Assembly: GCA_022496205.1 (NCBI GenBank)
Contig: WTXD01000001.1
Location: 1,798,001-1,862,000, forward strand
Source of the DNA: Gloeopeniophorella convolvens
Taxonomy: Eukaryota; Basidiomycota; Agaricomycetes; Russulales
Direction: 5' to 3'
DNA: 64,000 bases
Shown here in pieces: positions 21,966 through 32,925 of this stretch (its first letter is position 1; each line of letters begins with the position of its first letter). A program made the position numbers and the translations under genes. The notes under the pieces were generated by a model. That model made no database searches and was not told where the DNA came from. It worked only from the letters and a program-made list of their open reading frames with translations.

Positions 21966-24655
21966 TCAAGAGAAGCCCGTCCGGATAGAGGGCGTAAATA
22001 TCGGAAGCGGGTGTGCCTGGGAACATTCACAACGATGAGCAGCGCTCCACCAAGGTAACGGGGACCATGACTCACCTCCGTGTTAAACACATACTCTGGC
22101 ACGAGCACAGTCAGCACTTCCCCCAGCCCAAAACATTTTTCACTCACTAGATAGCGGGATCGTGTCTCCGTCCGAGAATAGCAGAAACAGGTACTTCAGC
22201 GTCTCGCTCTGTGGTTTCGCCGGCGCGCAGTCAGCCATAGCCTTGGCCGCGCCAACGACGCCGGAGCACGCACCAAGAAGAACGTTTCCATCTTGTCCTC
22301 ATGCCGCACTGGCACCTCGTCGACGTTGACGATTGTTGCATAGCCGCCACCGGGGAGGCGGCAGTGCTTCTCGATCGCCTGGAAGATGGCCCAGCCGTAG
22401 TCGCGGTAGCGCTTGTCGCCTGTAAGGCGGAATGCGATGAAAAGCGACTCGATGGTCTCTGGCCTGCAACGCCTTAGTCAGCCCGATTGGGAAATGTATA
22501 AGGGAGGATCGTGACGCGCCGGAGCATGTATCGCGCGTCATAGGGCGGATGCTCGCCGACGCTGTACGCACGCGCCGTCAGCAACGTGCCTCGGCGGACT
22601 GATGGAACAAAACCGCCCACCCTGCTCCCTTGATGTACCAATCCCCGGGAGCGTTGCGTATGCCCTGTATATTGTCGCTCGGGATTCTGAAGTGCGCAAT
22701 CTCTGGCGCAAGGCCACTGTGGAACGATGAGTGGCGCGCCTGGGACTTCTACAGTGAGAATGACGCACGTCTTGGTATCGTGTGTAGCTATGCACGTGCG
22801 GATGAGTTCCACACCAGTGGCCCAGTCGCGCTTGCCCTGTTCCGAGAGCTCCTCCGGACGCGGTGGAATGCTCACGCCCTGCCCGAGCGCTCCCGAGCGC
22901 GTCGCGCCAAGCAGCAGGTTCCCACCGAAGAAGCATACGAGGAAGTCTTGCTTCGGCGTCAGACGCCATGAGCTGAGTAATGTGGCTGAGTACGAAAGAC
23001 AGGCTGAGGCACAGAGTCTTACATTTCACCACGGGGGTCAGCGGAGTTGTACTCGGGGATTAACTCTGCTGTGTATGTCAACCCAGTTTCCAGGCTCTTC
23101 TGGATAAGATGATCGTGAATTGCTTGGACGGCATCTTCATACATCTGTGAAAGCCGTAAGCCAAATGAAAGAGTCATGTGGAATGGCACCTACATCGCGG
23201 TAGACAGCCTCAGTGCGACCCTGACGTTCATGTGAATTAGCGCGATGCAAGATAACGGAACTGGCAACGCACTGTCTGAATGAACTGTTTCCTACAGCAA
23301 TGGTCAATAGACCCCGCACGACAACCAGAAAAGGAACGTACAATAAATACTCGTAATAGGAATCTCCGCGAGAGCCTAACCGTATGGCAGAGGTCACAAA
23401 GCGCCCTTCACGAGGGCTAAAGGCCCGTTAGGTTGGGTACTAGTACAGGTGGCTGCCTCACGCACTCCATGAAGATGCTAGCGAGGCCCGGAGGCATGCG
23501 GCCGGCCTTAATAACGGCCATCACCTGTATGCACAGCTCAGCGACTCAGCCACGCTCTACAACAATGCAAGAGACGTACATGCTCGGCCTTCTCCCAGTA
23601 GACATCTTCGTCTGTGAGCTCAGAGAGGTACCGAAATTCGAGTTGAAGTGTTGACGCCTCCGCTGTGCTGACGAGGCCCTGATTGTCATGCGCCCAGACG
23701 CCCTCGCGCCGCGCGAGGTTGATCATCGGTAGGGGCAGTCCTGATGGGGTGTCGAACGCAGGCAGCATGCGGTCTGCGAGCTCGCGTGCGCGATCCAGGT
23801 AGAGACGGTCATCGCCGGACAGGTGATAGGCGGAGAGAAGACCACCCAACACACGGATCGTGGTCTACGCGCGGATGAGGGACGCATATATGCTACGCAA
23901 CGCGAGCGCGGCGCACCTCGAACGTGTTGAAGTTGCCGTCGCGTTCGAAGTCCATCTTGTGCGCGACCCAGTGGCGCGCGCGCTGATACTCCGCGTCCAG
24001 CCCCATAAGGAGCATCGTGTCCAGTGCGTCGACGACCGTGTAGCCGATGCCACCTGCCTCCGTGAGGTTGGAGCCTTTGTGGCTGATCGGATGGTACTCG
24101 TCCGCGCCCATCGCGTCCCGCTCTGTTCACATCAGAATACACCCGCATTCATCGCATTGCTGCGCACCGTATGCCCCCCACGCATGCTGCGAACTCATGT
24201 CAGCTGCAGTTTGGAGAGTAGTGCCTGCACCACGCACCTCGAACGCCGCCACAACAGCATCGCGCTTTGGGACGTCGGCCTCAAGGCCGATGTAACTATG
24301 TGGACTCCAGCCTGGTAGTTGCTGTTCCGGCTCATCGCTGCCATCTTGGCCTAGCCAAGTGCGGATAGCCCGCTTTACAGGCTTTGGATACTATTCCAGA
24401 CGGTTACGACCGTATGCAGTTACGGCGACAGCACCACAGACCTGATACAGCGCAACAACGGCGACAGCTACAACAGCATAAAGAAGTAGGTTGGCTATGC
24501 TGCGAGATCCTTGCGACTGGTTCGTCTAGGGTTGTGTCTGCAATCATGCATGTGAGGCCAAGCGCGGGGTAGCGTACGCGTTTGTTGTGCACGGCTTCGT
24601 CGTGACTTGGTCTCGGGGAAGCAGTTTTTCTTTTGCGAGCCTTGGATTCCTGCAT
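21966..24655 (-). CDS. Class I alpha-1,2-mannosidase (glycoside hydrolase family 47)
   Basis: It trims alpha-1,2-linked mannose from N-glycans in the ER/Golgi (family knowledge). The start at 24655 gives a basic cytosolic tail (exon 1, 24655-24578). It splices after VHNKR to TNQSQGSRSIANLLLYAVV and a single membrane anchor, ANLLLYAVVAVAVVALYQ, making a type II membrane protein. The catalytic (alpha/alpha)7 barrel then begins: VKRAIRTWLGQ, KRDAVVAAFE-HAWGAYERDA, GADEYHPISHKG, TEAGGIGYTVVDALDTMLLM, YQRARHWVAHKMDF, LGGLLSAYHLSGD, LVSTAEASTLQLEFRYLSEL, RPETIESLFIAFRLTGDKRY, EDKMETFFL. It ends with the family tail VFNTEAHPLPIFTP and stops at TGA 21968-21966. About a dozen short introns are needed. 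All expected landmark blocks are present, so it is probably active. Confidence 0.92.
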
Positions 24656-25278
24656 TGCGGCCAGCGAGTGCGGGAAGTGAAGGAGAGAAAGAATGGTGTG
24701 GGTGTCAACGAATCTTGTGATGTCTCATTGCGGCTCGCTAGCTGGCACGGCCTCTGGGGCCGCTTTACCGGCCCCGGCGCTCGAAGCTCTGCGCGCGTTG
24801 CCGCCGCAGCGCCAAGCCTTTCTGACACAACGGTCAGCGAGGCCGCAGTCACTAACACCCAGAGGGTGTGCTGGCAGTCACTGCCGAGGGCAGCAAATGC
24901 CGTTGTAGCTTCCAAAGGCATTCTCTATTCATTCGTGTGAATTCGAAAACAGCCAGCGCCCTACCAGACTCTAGGTTCGTGGAAGACTACTGCAGGTGGT
25001 ATTATGATAGCTCGCGATAGTGTACCGTCAGCGCCTCACAATACCAGGCTGGTGACGGGATATCCGAGCAGTACTGAAGACAACAGGTGTATGTCGCCGT
25101 GACCACAACGTTCCAACTGGAAATTTTGCAACGCCTAATGCCCGCTTTCACCCGGTGCCTCGACGCAGTCCCAGGGCAGGCCATCTATTACGAGGCGCAG
25201 CCGCGGAGAACCCTGACCCTCTGCAGGAATCATAACGAGCAAGCAGGGCTTAGTCCGGCACGGTCTTCGGTGGCTTTC
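24656..25278. other. Intergenic, no gene seen
   Basis: This lies between the GH47 start and the 3' end of the HIT-finger gene. Only short frames were found. Confidence 0.45.
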
Positions 25279-26737
25279 TCATGGCAACTCCGCAATGAGT
25301 GGTCGCCCAGGAGCAGCTACTTGCGGCCTTTCGGTCTCCGACACGGATTCAGGCTTTATTCGGTCCTCGTCTTCCTGCTTGAGCTTCGCCGCCCAGCGCT
25401 CCGCATCCGCAGCAAGGGAGCGCAGGAGTGACGACGGTGCACGGTGCGCTTGCGCAGCATAGAACATCACCTTCGCGGCTATGCGGGGTGCGCTGGCCTT
25501 GTACAAGGCGTGCAGGTCTGAGAGCGCGCGAAGTGCGAACATTGAGCTATCGCCCTCCATAACGAGCGGTGGTCGTAGCAGAGTTGCCGCATCTTGCACC
25601 AAAAGCGCGAATGCCGATGGAGTCATGGAACCCTATAGAATAGCTCAAGACAGAAGATTAAAAAGAGGAGGAAGTCTGTACCTCTTCAAACCGGGAAAAC
25701 ACATCTGTCGATGCAGACTCAATACCCGGGAAGCGCGTCTTGTCGTCCCGCACGACAAGGAACGGGAGCAAGCGAGAAACAAGGTCACGGGCTTCGGGGG
25801 AGGGCGCGAGTGGATATGCGGAAAGGTGGCGCGACGCGTAAGCGTATGCAACACTTGATTCTCCTTGTTAGAACTGGTGAAATCTAGGCAAAAGTCCTGA
25901 CACGCACAGTATTGCCACCAAGTTATTTGCCAGAGGGAAGGCGGGTGTAGGTGGAGGTGGCACAGGTGCCTTGAGCAGTGCTTCCGATATAACCATGACA
26001 TCAGGAGCTTGGGCAGGTCGGGAAGCGGGGGCGTTGACTGATACCATAGAGGCGCCCGTCCACCATGGCGCCGGTATGTCATCTGCAAGGTCGGGGCTCG
26101 TAAGGAGCGTTTTGGCCAACTCGGATTCAGGGTCTTGCAGGGCACGAGTGAACCGTTCCCGTTCCTCTGAGCTCAATGCGGCCCATATCTGATCCACAGA
26201 TGTGCTATCTGCAGACGCTCAATATCTGACAGCATACGTCGAAGTTGCACTCACCGAGGTCCATGCCCGCCAGGCGCCGCTCCAAGTCATCCTCATCCAC
26301 ATCGCCATCTTCTGGATTAGAAAATGGGTCATCAAGGTTATCCTCTTCAAACCGCTTCAGGAGATCCATCATCGCCTTGCGTTCAGTCACGGATGCAGAC
26401 GGTTCCGAGCCTATGTCTGAAGCTAACTGGTCACGATAGAATGGTTCCGAGCATTGCGAGTGAGCCTGCTCCAAGTATGATCAGACTTTCTGATCTAGGC
26501 ACAGCCACCTCATCTCGTACCTCTGAGCGGAAACATGACAACGAGCAATAGAGCATATTGCAACGCGGGCAGGTGTATCGAGAGAACTGACGGCGACACC
26601 TATCGCGACTACATCAGCAAATTTTGACCAGCCGGTGACCACATAACAACGCACACTCCACAATACGGTGTTTTCTCATCGGTGGTATTGGATGTTGCCT
26701 GAGCGGGAGTCAAGATCGACGGAGAGGAGGTCGACAT
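25279..26737 (-). CDS. HIT-type zinc finger protein, ZNHIT2-like
   Basis: ZNHIT2-type proteins link the R2TP/HSP90 co-chaperone machinery to RNP and RNA polymerase assembly (family knowledge). Start ATG 26737-26735 gives MSTSSPSILTPAQ, then the zinc finger split over exons: PYCGVC, an intron with a weak donor, FSRYTCPRCNMLYCSLSCF, another intron, then AHSQCSEPFYRDQL. Together these give the C-C-C-C-C-C-H-C ligand pattern of the zf-HIT fold, and SEPFYRDQL is characteristic of ZNHIT2. After it come an acidic helical segment (MMDLLKRFEEDNLDDPF), DLERRLAGMDLGE, IWAALSSEERERFTRALQDP, PWW, and a helical C-terminal half (VAYAYASRHLSAYPL, ESASTDVFSRFEEG). The last exon ends at 25279. The exact first intron donor (GTTGTT or GTTATG) is uncertain by one codon. 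Confidence 0.82.
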
Positions 26738-27778
26738 TGACTCGCCGCCGGCTTACGCACAGTGGTTGGAAACGTGCCACCCGGGCCGCATATCCAGCCG
26801 GTCCGGTCATGCACGGAAGTTGTGTACGGATCTGGAACCGTTACTTTGTCTGCGACACTCTCACTTTTTTGGCACAACACCCCCTTCAAGCACCTAGAAT
26901 ATCATGCAACTTGCATGAAAGGGAAACCTTTGACATCTTTAGACAGCTTTAGACGCATCGCAGAAACCGAATAAGTGTGGGAGGAGATAGACGTCTAGAC
27001 GATAGACTGGGAACGTGTGGACTGGACTCGGACGGTGCGCCCCTTGCGACATCTGCCAGGGGCTCCGATGTCCCTACATCATCCACCGCATACTTAGATC
27101 TCGGGAATGAGTCATTGGAAAGCGCCCATTGCTCCGAGAACGCCTGTGCGCGACGCGCGTCACTGCACTCTAGGCTGCGCTACGCTTTGGCCCTGCGGTG
27201 CTCAGTGCGTGGAGCCTCTCCAGCGATCGAGAGACGTCTGTGCACTGGTTTCCGCCGTATTTTCGGAAAGAGACGAAGGCCTGATACGCCTGTCGTCTTG
27301 CAGAGTGGCTTGGGCTCGTATCTACAGCGCGTCATTCGGAAGCGGGATCAACTCGGTGCCACTGCGCTGATTGACTTTTCAGAGTCCCTAGCGCTCTCTT
27401 GTTTCGAACAAGCTACGGGCTCTAAAGCTCTAAAGCTCAATCTCGGACTATTTTTGGAAATACGGGAAGCGCGAGCCTTCACAGAACAATGGATCTTCGA
27501 AGGGCGATCTCGGCAGGAAGCAGATGAGACGCGTACGCCTGGACACACCTGTTCATCGCTGACACTCACAAAGCTTCCCTCGGGCCTTGGCTGTGCAAAA
27601 CAGACACTTCCTTTCTTCCACAATGACACCAAATCTTCCCAAAACGGTTGTCAATAGATCTTCAGGGTCCGTCGCGTGCCTTCGGAGTGCAAATAGATCT
27701 CAGGGACCGGTCGTGTGTGGCGGGAGGTTTGTGAGGCGGTGGCACTGCGATTAACGAGCCCTTGGGCCTTCAGCACAC
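26738..27778. other. Divergent intergenic region; one 226-codon open frame of doubtful status
   Basis: A plus-strand frame at 26977-27657 is open for 226 codons but is rich in Arg/Ser/Cys, has no recognisable domain and shows no codon bias like its neighbours. I treat it as unproven. The region otherwise separates two divergent genes. Confidence 0.35.
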
Positions 27779-27785
27779 TATAAAA
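27779..27785 (+). promoter_or_regulatory. TATA box
   Basis: TATAAAA lies 100 bp before the ATG at 27879, in a suitable position for the following gene. Confidence 0.5.
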
Positions 27786-27878
27786 GCGGGCGCGCATGTC
27801 CTTCTGCCTGCCTCGTCTTCCTTCACGCCTATCGCGAACCTTCTCAACCCATATCCACGTCAGCCTTCCGTACTTACC

Positions 27879-29512
27879 ATGGACTACACCTCGTATTCTG
27901 ATCTTGCCACCACCGGTTCATCCTCTTACGCAGTCAGCTCGACTCAGCCGGAACAACTTGCCACCATGAAGGAGTATCTATGCCACACAGATCCCCATCC
28001 CCAACCCCCTATCCCGACGCTCAGCACCGGCCCGCACCTCTATCCTTCGCACCCGATCCCTACGTACGCCGCCATGATTACCTCGACCCTGGGTGCCACT
28101 AATGGCAGTGGTATTGCGAACAACAGTGCCACTTTCAGCTTCGCCTGGGACTTCCTCCTCGGCATCAGCGCACACTCCTGCGATAGCCTGACAGGCTGCA
28201 GTCAGTGCAATGACAACGACAGGCAGCTCGCTGCCTACATTACTGGGTCGACGAGCACCCCTCCGGGATCGGCCATATCTACTTTAAGTACACCAGGTGA
28301 GGTGTTCTCTTTCTCCTCATGACTCCTCATGCTCAACTGTCTGTGTCGCAGCGCTCGCGGCAGCCGGCACTATGCCATCGCCCCAGGACGGCGAGCTCTG
28401 GACGCCATCGCCGTTGGATGTATCCCCGATGGGCTGGCCGGGCCCCCGGCACAATGTGAGTCGGTGGCACCTCCTCGACGAGCTTCTCTGACCCAGACCC
28501 GCCACAGGCAACGACAGGCGCCTTGAGGCGCAGCGCGGTGGCCCGGTCCGCGTGCACCCTTGGCACAGGCGGTGGTCCCGCCCCAGTGCATTCGACGCGG
28601 GCAGTCCCTATCCCGGTGCCATCGGCGAAGGCGCTTGGGAAGCGCCCGCGCGAGGAGCCCGAGCCCCCTGCCGACCCCGCTTGGGCCGCCAACGACAGTG
28701 GAGGCGGCAGCTACCCGCCCCCACAGTTCAGGGAAAGCAAGCGGGCAAGGACTGGCGCCAACTCGGCATTAGGGTCCAACAGCACGACCCGCCAAGCACT
28801 TGCTGGGATGACCCCAAATCAAACAAACAGTACATCCATGTCGGCCGCGCGCGGAGCGGAGATGCTCGCGGCGATGTCCGCACCAGGAGTTTACCATCCG
28901 TTTGAGTCGGGGCCGAGTGCCCCGCTTGAGCCGTGGGACGCTCTTGTGTATGAACAGCTGGCTGGATCAGAGGGGAGAGAGGAGACAGTGACGATGCTGC
29001 ACGCAGGCGGGGAGGTGCAGCAGCAGATCGCGCTGTCGAGCGCGGAACCCACCCCGGACACAACCTTATGGAAGGACTTGAACAAGTTGAACGATCACCA
29101 GAAGGCGCTCCTCGAGATGTCACCGGCCGAGCAGGCTGTCAGAGCCGTCCAGAACTACCGGTGCCGCACATGCCCAGGCACTGTTTTCGACAGCCTGGCC
29201 GGCTTCCAGCGACACTGCAGCAAGACCGACCAGCACCCGGAGTCGTTCGAGACCTGCACATGCGGGTACTGGAGCAGCCGTCCTGAAGCAATGGTTTGTC
29301 ACTCAAAACGCGGCAACGTGCGGTGCAAGGCAGACGCACCCCTTGGGGATACTGGCGACGCCCTGGAGAAGCTCCTCAACGCTCACAGCAGGTTTAAGGA
29401 ATGGCTATTGGAGCAGCCCAGGTGGGTACCCTTGCCCAACTTTGTGCCCTTCAAGCGGCAAGTGAAGGATATTGCCGTCAAGGGCGGAGGGAAGAAGAAC
29501 CGCAGTCATTGA
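27879..29512 (+). CDS. Nuclear-type protein with a Cys/His-rich (possible zinc-binding) C-terminal module, orphan
   Basis: Three exons (27879-28296, 28352-28455, 28508-29512) join in frame to give 508 residues. The N-terminal half is Ser/Thr/Pro-rich and disordered, like a transcription regulator, and includes AKALGKRPREEPEPP, a possible nuclear localisation signal, and RESKRARTG. The C-terminal part has a tidy Cys/His arrangement, C-x2-C...H-C...H...C-x-C...C-H...C (about residues 390-450: YRCRTCPGTVF, FQRHCSKTDQHPE, FETCTCGYW, AMVCHSKRGNVRC). It resembles two degenerate C2H2-like fingers. A basic tail, VKGGGKKNRSH, ends the protein. I know no named family; a DNA- or RNA-binding role is inferred only from the ligand pattern. 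Confidence 0.72.
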
Positions 29513-30697
29513 TGGGGGTTGCAGAGCGCGCGATGGTGTGGTCGGTTGCAGGACGCTGGATATTGGGTGTTGTCAGCTAATTGTCCTCTTTACTTTCGCT
29601 TTCTTTCGCCGGCCCTATCGCGTTGCGAGTACGAGGCCATGGACGATTTGTTCGTGTAGTTCCAGTACGTAGAAATCCCGTATTAGTTAGTGTGCGTCTT
29701 GTCGTACATCTTCCGGGAGGGTTTTCTGTTAGCTGTGAATGGACGATTTTCGCTTTGGCTACGCACCGCGTTCGCCCATCTCCCATGCGATCAAGCCCTC
29801 CTCAGCGGCAGTCGAAGACGGTATTGTCACGTCAGGATTCACCGCGCCCTGCCACGAACGATACAGCGCATCCGAGGGTAGGGTGTACGAGGGTAAGACG
29901 GATAAGATGAGGGGATAGATTGCGGATCAGAACCCTCTTAAATGGACGCGCAGCTGCTTCTCCACGACCTGTACAGACTCCGTCTATCGTGAGTCCTCGC
30001 GGCCGATCGCCGACAATCCTCCTCACCAACGAAGAAATATGCCAAAAATACAATCAAAAAAAGACTGTCCACAACTCGGGAACGCTTCAGCTGCCGGACA
30101 ACCGAGCCCTCATTGTGCCGCGACTTCTCCGAATGGGTGAGGCCCCCTCTTCCCGGTGGTCCTCTGGTAGTCAAGTGTTGTGTCGAAAGCAAGTCGTCCT
30201 ACGCGTGCAGCAAGGCCGGATACGCGATCGATTGAACGGATGCAAGTGACGAAAATTTGGATGTGGGCGCCTAAATATATTGCTTACGTAGTACCACGTT
30301 GCGTGAGTTTATGGGTCTCTGTTTGTTTCCAGCATCTTGTTGCAACCTTCATGAGGTCTCAGACGGTACTCAGGCACCTTTTCATAGCTCCGGATCTATG
30401 CTAGTAGCATATGGAGCATTGGCAGATGCAGGTTAGGTCGATTCACCCTGAAAACCTGCTACGGCGCTGCTTGCCCCGTCACCTGCAGGTCGGTGGTTGC
30501 TGACTCCGCAATGGCGCTCATCTGTTTTTCCCTGCCCCTCAACTTCCCAGAATCCAAACGCTTGCTGTTGCTTGTGTACAGATACCGGCAATTCGATGCG
30601 AGGTTTTGATATGGATAGATAGGGTGTATAGTGAAAGCACAAGCCATCATACAAGGGACGTCGAACGCCAAGCCTCAAAACCCAAAACATACAGCAA
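29513..30697. other. Intergenic, nothing recognised
   Basis: Only short frames occur on both strands between the zinc-ligand protein and the thioredoxin-like gene (convergent 3' ends). Confidence 0.45.
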
Positions 30698-31173
30698 TCA
30701 CAGAAGATCCGTCGCAAGAGCCTTAACGAAGCACTGCAGCCAAGGTTCAGTGGCGACTCTGACGAGGATCATATCTGACGCACCTCGAGGCTGACGTCGT
30801 CGCCGCCGCTGAGCTCCTCGACCTTCTTTCCGCCCCTGTAGGAGACGAATGTAGGAGACTGCGGCACATCAACACTACGACGACATCAACGGGCAAGGTG
30901 GACATACTGCGTTGATGCCCGCCTCTTGTGCGACATCCTTTACCTTCGACACATCGAGCTTGTAGAACCGCACACGATCGTGGTTGTCTGCGAACCATTC
31001 GTATGCGGGGAAGATCTCGCGGTGCTGCGAGCTCGAGGTCTCATAGAAGTCGATGATCGCAGCCGTGCTCGACTTGACCTGCAGAACATAGCATCAGCCT
31101 AGCAGATATTACAAAAAGCAGCACGCACGACGTCACGGTACTCCTGGAGGGACTTGATGGTGGCGATGGTCAT
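30698..31173 (-). CDS. Thioredoxin-fold protein without the CxxC active site
   Basis: The exons are MTIATIKSLQEYRDV (31173 start), then VKSSTAAIIDFYETSSSQHRE through GINA, then SPTFVSYRGGKKVEELSGG. It aligns without a gap to the thioredoxin at 32438-32925 through residue 76: D25-F26 before the active site and cis-Pro at 74 (SPTF) are kept, but C31-G-P-C34 is replaced by S31-S-Q-H34. Introns fall after residues 15 and 72 in both genes. It therefore keeps the fold but cannot do dithiol-disulfide exchange. The C-terminus is uncertain: reading through gives ...SLEVRQI with a stop at 30769, while splicing at GTGCGT, as in its twin, gives ...SLE plus a tail ending LATDLL at 30698. Possible roles (binding, regulatory or scaffold) are inference. 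Confidence 0.8.
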
Positions 31174-32437
31174 AATGCTCAAGGTATGCGGTGAGGCTCT
31201 GAGGAAGGATGGGGCGTACAGCTCCCGTGCAGACCCCTTATATGCGCAGCCCCGTACGACGCTGACTACCGCTCAAGAGCGCACAGGTCCCCTACGCACT
31301 GTAGCGCTCCTAGCGGCAAGCTCGGAGATCGCGCGATAGCAGGGCAGAAATGGTGGGGTTGACCACGGGGCCGCGAAATGCCGTCACAGCACAGGGAGGT
31401 CGTCATTATGAATGGCGGTGAGTGCGGCAACTATCGTAACGCATACCAGTGGATCAGCCCAAGACGGTGCAGAACTCGCAAAGGCAAGCCCCTGGAGTAC
31501 AGCACAATTGAGAGAAGCCAGCGTAAGAAAAGCTCTGAAACGAATACGGTTGATTGCAACAGGGCTGAGTTAGTATGCCGTCTAGTTGGGGCAGCAACCC
31601 CAACGTCCAAAGCTACGAGGCGCCGACAGGCACAAATACACGACGAGCGAAAAGACATGCTGCAGTCTGATCCCCGCTTAGCCTTGAACAGAGTAGTACC
31701 GGAGTATTCGAGACTATTCGAGATCGCATCGCGCCTCCGCATCCTCGCAGCGTTTACTCTGCAGGCGCTTTGGGGAGGCCAAGTCATCCGAGAATCACAT
31801 GTGAGAGTTGCACGGCGAGCGAGGAGGATTGCCGCGCGGGGTAAGTGATTAAAGGCGTACGTCGCAATGAAAACGGTGCACCAGATTTGATCCGTCACTA
31901 ATAGTAGACTGTATATCCAGACAAGATGTGAAGTAGCTAACTGTGGGGGCTGTGTTGCCACCTCCCGGTCGATGAGTTGCCCAGGTCTGAGCGTGGAGAT
32001 TCGACTCGCTTCTTTGTCGTCCTCACAGGCCTCGTGTTGGTCAAATGTGGCAGAGTAGCGATCAGCGTTGCAGGCGGCGTAGCCGTCGACGAGTGCAGTG
32101 CGCTGGGAGTTGGGGCTCCGAGAAGTTGTCCCCGTTACGGTATTCCTACACTACGACCCCGTGATTCCATGGTCACGTGCCCTGCGCACATGCTTGTAGA
32201 TGCATGTTCTCGATAGTCGATCTCCTCCGACGATTGCGCTTACTTTAATGCAGTAGTAGAAAGTACATGGTCCGTTCGACAAAGGAATGGTACGCGGATG
32301 CTTACAGATAGTGCGCTTGTACCACCATTCTCAGGGCCGACTTCCTTTTCGCAAACTGACCGTCTCATTGGATATCGTACACTATACCGAGGCTACACAG
32401 TGGCTCAATTCCTATATGACCTCTGCGGTGTCAACAT
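31174..32437. other. Spacer between the two thioredoxin-family genes
   Basis: A plus-strand frame of 156 codons at 31378-31848 shows no recognisable motif and is not called. Nothing else was seen. Confidence 0.4.
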
Positions 32438-32925
32438 CTACTTGGATTTGGCATCGGCGAGCAGTTGCTGTAAATCCATCAGCAGCCAAATGTGATGAGG
32501 ATGTGCACAATAACTCACTTCGAGTGCAGTGGAGTCGGCGCCGACGAGCTTACCAACCTCCTTGCCATCCTTAAAGATAAGGAACGTGGGCATCTGCGCA
32601 AGAAATGAGTGCATAAACGATGGAAAAGTTCAAGATCCAAGACACACAGCACGGATGCGAACTTCCTGGGAGATGTCTTCTTGTTGGTCCACATCGACCT
32701 TATAGAACTTGACATCGGGGACCGCATTCGAGAACTTCTCGAAGATGGGAGAGATCACACGGCACGGGCCACACCATGTCGCCCAGAAATCGATGGCAAC
32801 AACATCACCAGAGTTGATCTAAACCCACGCCCTCATCGGTGAGTACAAACGTCGAACGTGCCAAAGTTCGCACCACTCACGATATTCTGGAACTCAGCAA
32901 GCGAGTTGATGGACTGGACAGTCAT
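32438..32925 (-). CDS. Thioredoxin
   Basis: It is the cytosolic thiol-disulfide oxidoreductase reduced by NADPH-thioredoxin reductase, and it donates electrons to peroxiredoxins, ribonucleotide reductase and PAPS reductase. Four exons give 106 residues, the normal length: MTVQSINSLAEFQNI (32925-32881), INSGDVVAIDFWATWCGPC... through VRIRA, MPTFLIFKDGKEVGKLVG...ALE, and QLLADAKSK with stop TAG 32440-32438. The active site WCGPC has cysteines 31 and 34, D25 is the buried acid and P74 the cis-proline. All catalytic features are intact and there is no targeting peptide. It lies 1.3 kb upstream of a CxxC-less paralogue on the same strand. Confidence 0.95.

Noticed and set aside
26977..27657. 226-codon plus-strand frame between divergent genes
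   Set aside because: No domain, odd composition (Arg/Ser/Cys) and no splicing partner; kept only as a note in the gap entry.
31378..31848. 156-codon frame between the thioredoxin genes
   Set aside because: No recognisable motif or neighbouring exon; probably chance.
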